A stretch of DNA of 64,000 nucleotides from positions 2,199,906-2,263,905 of the forward strand of contig JAVKHP010000001.1 in the NCBI GenBank assembly GCA_031459855.1, in the 5' to 3' direction. This DNA is from Armatimonadota bacterium. GTDB taxonomy: Bacteria; Sysuimicrobiota; Sysuimicrobiia; Sysuimicrobiales; Humicultoraceae. The position numbers and the translations under genes were made by a program. The notes under the pieces are model-generated. The model had not been told where the DNA came from. It saw only the letters and a list, made by a program, of their open reading frames with translations, and did not search any database. Numbering within the stretch: the first letter of the stretch is position 1; every line of letters begins with the position of its first letter. Positions 61,602 to 64,000 of the stretch are shown piece after piece.

Positions 61602-62705
61602 CTAGCTCAGGATGCCTGCGCGCGAGAAAATCTCTTGAAACCGATGCTCGTAGGTGTGCTCCGCAAGCACGCGGCGGTAGGCAGCTTCGCGCATCCGCTC
61701 GACGTCCGCGGGGTGCTGGAGCGCCCAGCGGATGCGTTCGATGAGATCATCCACGGTGTCGTATACGAGAATATCCCGGCCGAGTTCGTAGTAGTCGGCA
61801 AGCGCTTGCACGTGCTTCGTGATCAAGAGAGCACGACATGCGGGGACCTCGAAGTCTCGACCTTTCACTTGGTCCACACCTCCGACCGAGGCGTTAGACA
61901 GGTTGAGGTTTACTTCGGTCTCGTTGATGATCTCCACGGCCCGCCGCGTGGAGATCTTGCCACTCCGCCACCCGTACCCGAATGTCTTCACCGGGAGGCC
62001 GGCGGCACGCAGGCGCGCGATGACTTGCCGGCGGTTGCCGTGGGGCTGACCGATGAACGTTATGGGAAAGCGTCTTGGCCTGTCGAGCGGGCGGTAGAGC
62101 CTGTGGTTGACGCCCCACTGTGAACGAATCACCCGCGGCATGCCCGCGGCATGGTATTTCGGCACGGCCTGCGGATCGGTCGTGATCGCCCACGAGAAAT
62201 GACGTGCCCAGCGTCGTGAGAATGAGTCAAATCGCCAGTGATCATCCGTGAACCAGTTGAATGTCACGCAGCCCAGGCGTTGGAGCTCTTCAACCGCGTC
62301 CGGCGGAAAGTCGTCTTTGAAAAGGACGAAGAATGCTATGTCCGGTCTTAGGCGAAATGCGGCCTCCACGAGGAGATCTCCCGCACGCTGGCGGCCGAAG
62401 GTGCGCACCAGTGTGAGGGAGTCGAGGCGTATGATAGCGAACCCTAGTTGCATTAGGACCGGCAGGAAGTGGTTTTCCTCGTAGGAGTAGCCACGTGCGG
62501 GATTACCATAGTCGAACCTGGGAGCCACGTACAACAGTCGGATGCCCGCGGCTCGACCGCCTGGCTGTTGAGGGATCACCGGAAGCACGCCGTGTGCGAT
62601 CGTTCTGTCGAGATGTGTCTCAACGTGCATCTGGCGGGTAAGGCACTCTATGAGCTGCATGGCTGCGCGGCGCCAGTAGTACGGATGCGTGATGTAGCGC
62701 CTCAT
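61602..62705 (-). CDS. CgeB-like glycosyltransferase
   Basis: A 367-residue protein of the DUF3880/CgeB type. RLLYVAPRFDYGNPARGYSYE near residue 55, FNWFTDDHWRFDSF, FIGQPHGNRRQVIARLRAAG in the nucleotide domain, and DQVKGRDFEVPACRALLITK followed by TVDDLIERIRWALQHP at the C-terminus. A GT-B-like enzyme of surface glycan assembly, likely working with the other glycosyltransferase upstream. Lower GC than the main chromosome. Convergent with GDP-fucose synthase (four bases between stops). Confidence 0.87.
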   Translation of the reverse strand: MRRYITHPYYWRRAAMQLIECLTRQMHVETHLDRTIAHGVLPVIPQQPGGRAAGIRLLYVAPRFDYGNPARGYSYEENHFLPVLMQLGFAIIRLDSLTLVRTFGRQRAGDLLVEAAFRLRPDIAFFVLFKDDFPPDAVEELQRLGCVTFNWFTDDHWRFDSFSRRWARHFSWAITTDPQAVPKYHAAGMPRVIRSQWGVNHRLYRPLDRPRRFPITFIGQPHGNRRQVIARLRAAGLPVKTFGYGWRSGKISTRRAVEIINETEVNLNLSNASVGGVDQVKGRDFEVPACRALLITKHVQALADYYELGRDILVYDTVDDLIERIRWALQHPADVERMREAAYRRVLAEHTYEHRFQEIFSRAGILS

Positions 62706-62742
62706 GGTTCCTACGCGTCAGAGTCTGCCGGGCATAAGCCGC

Positions 62743-63573
62743 CTATCGGAGCTTCTGGATGCCGCGAGCATGTGCTGTTATGCGCCGGGTAAGTGTGCCG
62801 ACGGCTGCGTCCGCCGGCCCGTACGCCCGTGCCAGCATGTAGGCCCCGCAGGTCGCAGCCAGCGGCGGAATGGCCTCCCACCACCGCCCTAGGAGCCTGG
62901 CGGCCTCAAGCTGTGCGTCCAGGCGCGCACGCAGTGCCCACGCGCGTGGTCGACGGCTGTAGCTGTGGGGGAGGACTCTGTATGTGACCAGCACCCGGGG
63001 GATCACCGCTAGCTTCCACCTGCACGCCATTCGAATCCACAGTCGATAGTCCTCATTGGGCCCCTCCGGGTAACCTCCTGCTTCGCGGTACGCGGCATAT
63101 CTGAACATCACGGAGCTGTGCACGAACGGGTTGTCCCACAGCAAATAACGTCGAAGACTGTGGTCCTGCGTCGGGGGTTGGAACTGGTATGTACGGCCGT
63201 CCGAGGTTTCTAGGCGGGCGTAACTTCCGACCAAGCCGACATCGGCATGTCGTTCCAGGTAGTGGACCTGCACCGTGAGGCGCTCTGGGTGAGCGACGTC
63301 GTCGGCGTCCAACCGCGCGACGTAGATCCCGTGCGCGTGGCTGCATCCCAAGTTTAGGGCCTTGGCCACGCCGCCGTGGGGTTGCCGGAACACACGGACA
63401 CAGGGATTCTTGATGCGTTCTACAATGGCTACCGAGTCGTCCGACGACCCGTCGTCCACGATGATGATTTCCATCGGCCGCCAGGTTTGCTGCAGTAGGC
63501 TAGCCACGGCACCCTCGATGGTCGCAGCGGCGTTGTGCATGGGCACCACGACGGATACCAGGGGTGCACTCAT
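62743..63573 (-). CDS. Family-2 glycosyltransferase D
   Basis: A 276-residue GT2 enzyme. VSVVVPMHNAAATIEGAV, MEIIIVDDGSSDDSV, and YVARLDADDVAHPERL (DXD) motifs, then FVHSSVMFRYAAYREAGGYPEGPNEDYRLWI-type acceptor region (quoted in part: GGYPEGPNEDYRLW). ATG at 63573 forms an ATGA overlap with the upstream O-antigen ligase gene. Low-GC block; single-sugar transferase of the polysaccharide. Confidence 0.9.
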   Translation of the reverse strand: MSAPLVSVVVPMHNAAATIEGAVASLLQQTWRPMEIIIVDDGSSDDSVAIVERIKNPCVRVFRQPHGGVAKALNLGCSHAHGIYVARLDADDVAHPERLTVQVHYLERHADVGLVGSYARLETSDGRTYQFQPPTQDHSLRRYLLWDNPFVHSSVMFRYAAYREAGGYPEGPNEDYRLWIRMACRWKLAVIPRVLVTYRVLPHSYSRRPRAWALRARLDAQLEAARLLGRWWEAIPPLAATCGAYMLARAYGPADAAVGTLTRRITAHARGIQKLR

Positions 63574-64000
63574 GCGGAAGCCGACCATCTCGGTCGGTGC
63601 ACCTGACATCCGGCAGCCAACCCCAGGAAGACCCAAAAGGTGAGGTTGTCAAACAGCACGTTGAAGGTGGCCCAGATCACGAACGCAGCCGCTAATCCCT
63701 TGATGCACAGGTCCCGGATGCGTTCCTTCGCTGGAGTGTCGGCCGCCAAGTGGCGCAGAAGCAACCAGCCCCACAGGGTCGTGAACCCAACGAAACCCAA
63801 AAGCCCGGCATCGAGCCACGCCTGCAAAAAGGAATTCTCCACGTGGTTAGCGGTCTTGGCGCGGAGATTGATGTCTTGCACGACCGCGGGCACTCGTCCT
63901 GGCCCAATACCGGTGAGAGGATGGGTGGCGATCTGTCGCGTTGCGAGCTCAAGTAACTTGATACGGTCTGGCACATTCTCTTCTCGATTTTCCAATCGCA
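63570..64000 (-). CDS. O-antigen ligase/polymerase, C-terminal part (5' partial)
   Basis: The frame is open to the window edge, so the N-terminal part is outside. The visible residues have HPLTGIGPGRVPAVVQ and NHVENSFLQAWLDAGLLGFV, the signature loop and following helix of Wzy_C-type ligase/polymerase, then two more membrane segments. It is a second member of the family in the window (the other at 56.7-57.9 kb), which suggests one is the polymerase and one the ligase. The last codons overlap the glycosyltransferase ATG. Confidence 0.8.
   Translation of the reverse strand, partial: RLENREENVPDRIKLLELATRQIATHPLTGIGPGRVPAVVQDINLRAKTANHVENSFLQAWLDAGLLGFVGFTTLWGWLLLRHLAADTPAKERIRDLCIKGLAAAFVIWATFNVLFDNLTFWVFLGLAAGCQVHRPRWSASA

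Overview
The window is a very GC-rich bacterial chromosome segment, densely packed on both strands. Many genes overlap by GTGA/ATGA, GTG starts are common, and gaps are short. No rRNA, tRNA, CRISPR array, phage gene or transposase was seen. The LptA-like, LptD-like, MsbA-like and LpxB-related proteins imply an outer membrane. Together with the actinobacteria-like metabolism, the fused MoaD-MoaE and the archaeal-type aldolase and helicase/nuclease pair, this suggests a deep-branching, probably uncultured diderm of the Terrabacteria side. That placement is inference only.

Layout. 0-7.2 kb: end of a sulfite-oxidase-type molybdoenzyme, then a complete 2-oxoacid dehydrogenase locus (E3, E1 alpha, E1 beta, E2) overlapping lipoyl synthase. 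7.2-9.5 kb: a lower-GC patch with two truncated dihydrofolate-reductase-family remnants around an intact VOC protein, and a membrane protein. 9.5-20.8 kb: ferredoxin-NADP reductase-like flavoprotein, diverging from MoeB-rhodanese, two zinc MDR dehydrogenases and a cupin; two Fe-S carriers with a recognisable promoter and terminator; RtcB; acyl-CoA dehydrogenase; homocysteine methyltransferase/MTHFR; SRPBCC protein. 20.8-29 kb: a giant indolepyruvate ferredoxin oxidoreductase-type enzyme, a NitT/TauT-type ABC importer, a hydrolase fragment and a secreted cyclase-family protein. 29-43 kb: Mrp ATPase, aldehyde dehydrogenase, LptA-like protein, archaeal-type aldolase with an AroE-like protein, quinone reductase-like MDR, fused MPT synthase, M48 protease, PHP hydrolase, Moco-sulfurase-like PLP enzyme, and an XPB helicase with a Bax1/DUF790 nuclease.

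43-55.9 kb: a cell-envelope region. A minus-strand operon runs LpxB-like, MsbA-like exporter, three family-2 glycosyltransferases, second LpxB-like; an MNT/HEPN pair follows, then a divergent LptD-like protein and a phosphohexomutase. Short tandem repeats occur in or before four of these genes. 55.9-64 kb: a Phd/PIN toxin-antitoxin pair, an O-antigen ligase/polymerase, an initiating sugar transferase, then a distinctly lower-GC block with GDP-mannose dehydratase, GDP-fucose synthase, two glycosyltransferases and a partial second O-antigen ligase. This end reads as a surface polysaccharide locus fed by the phosphomannomutase.

Links between parts. E2 needs lipoate from LipA. The molybdoenzyme needs molybdopterin from the MoaD-MoaE fusion, activated by MoeB-rhodanese. 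The LptA/LptD/MsbA/LpxB-like set suggests export of a glycolipid to the outer leaflet, although no true lipid A biosynthesis gene (lpxA, lpxC, lpxD, lpxK) is present in this window.
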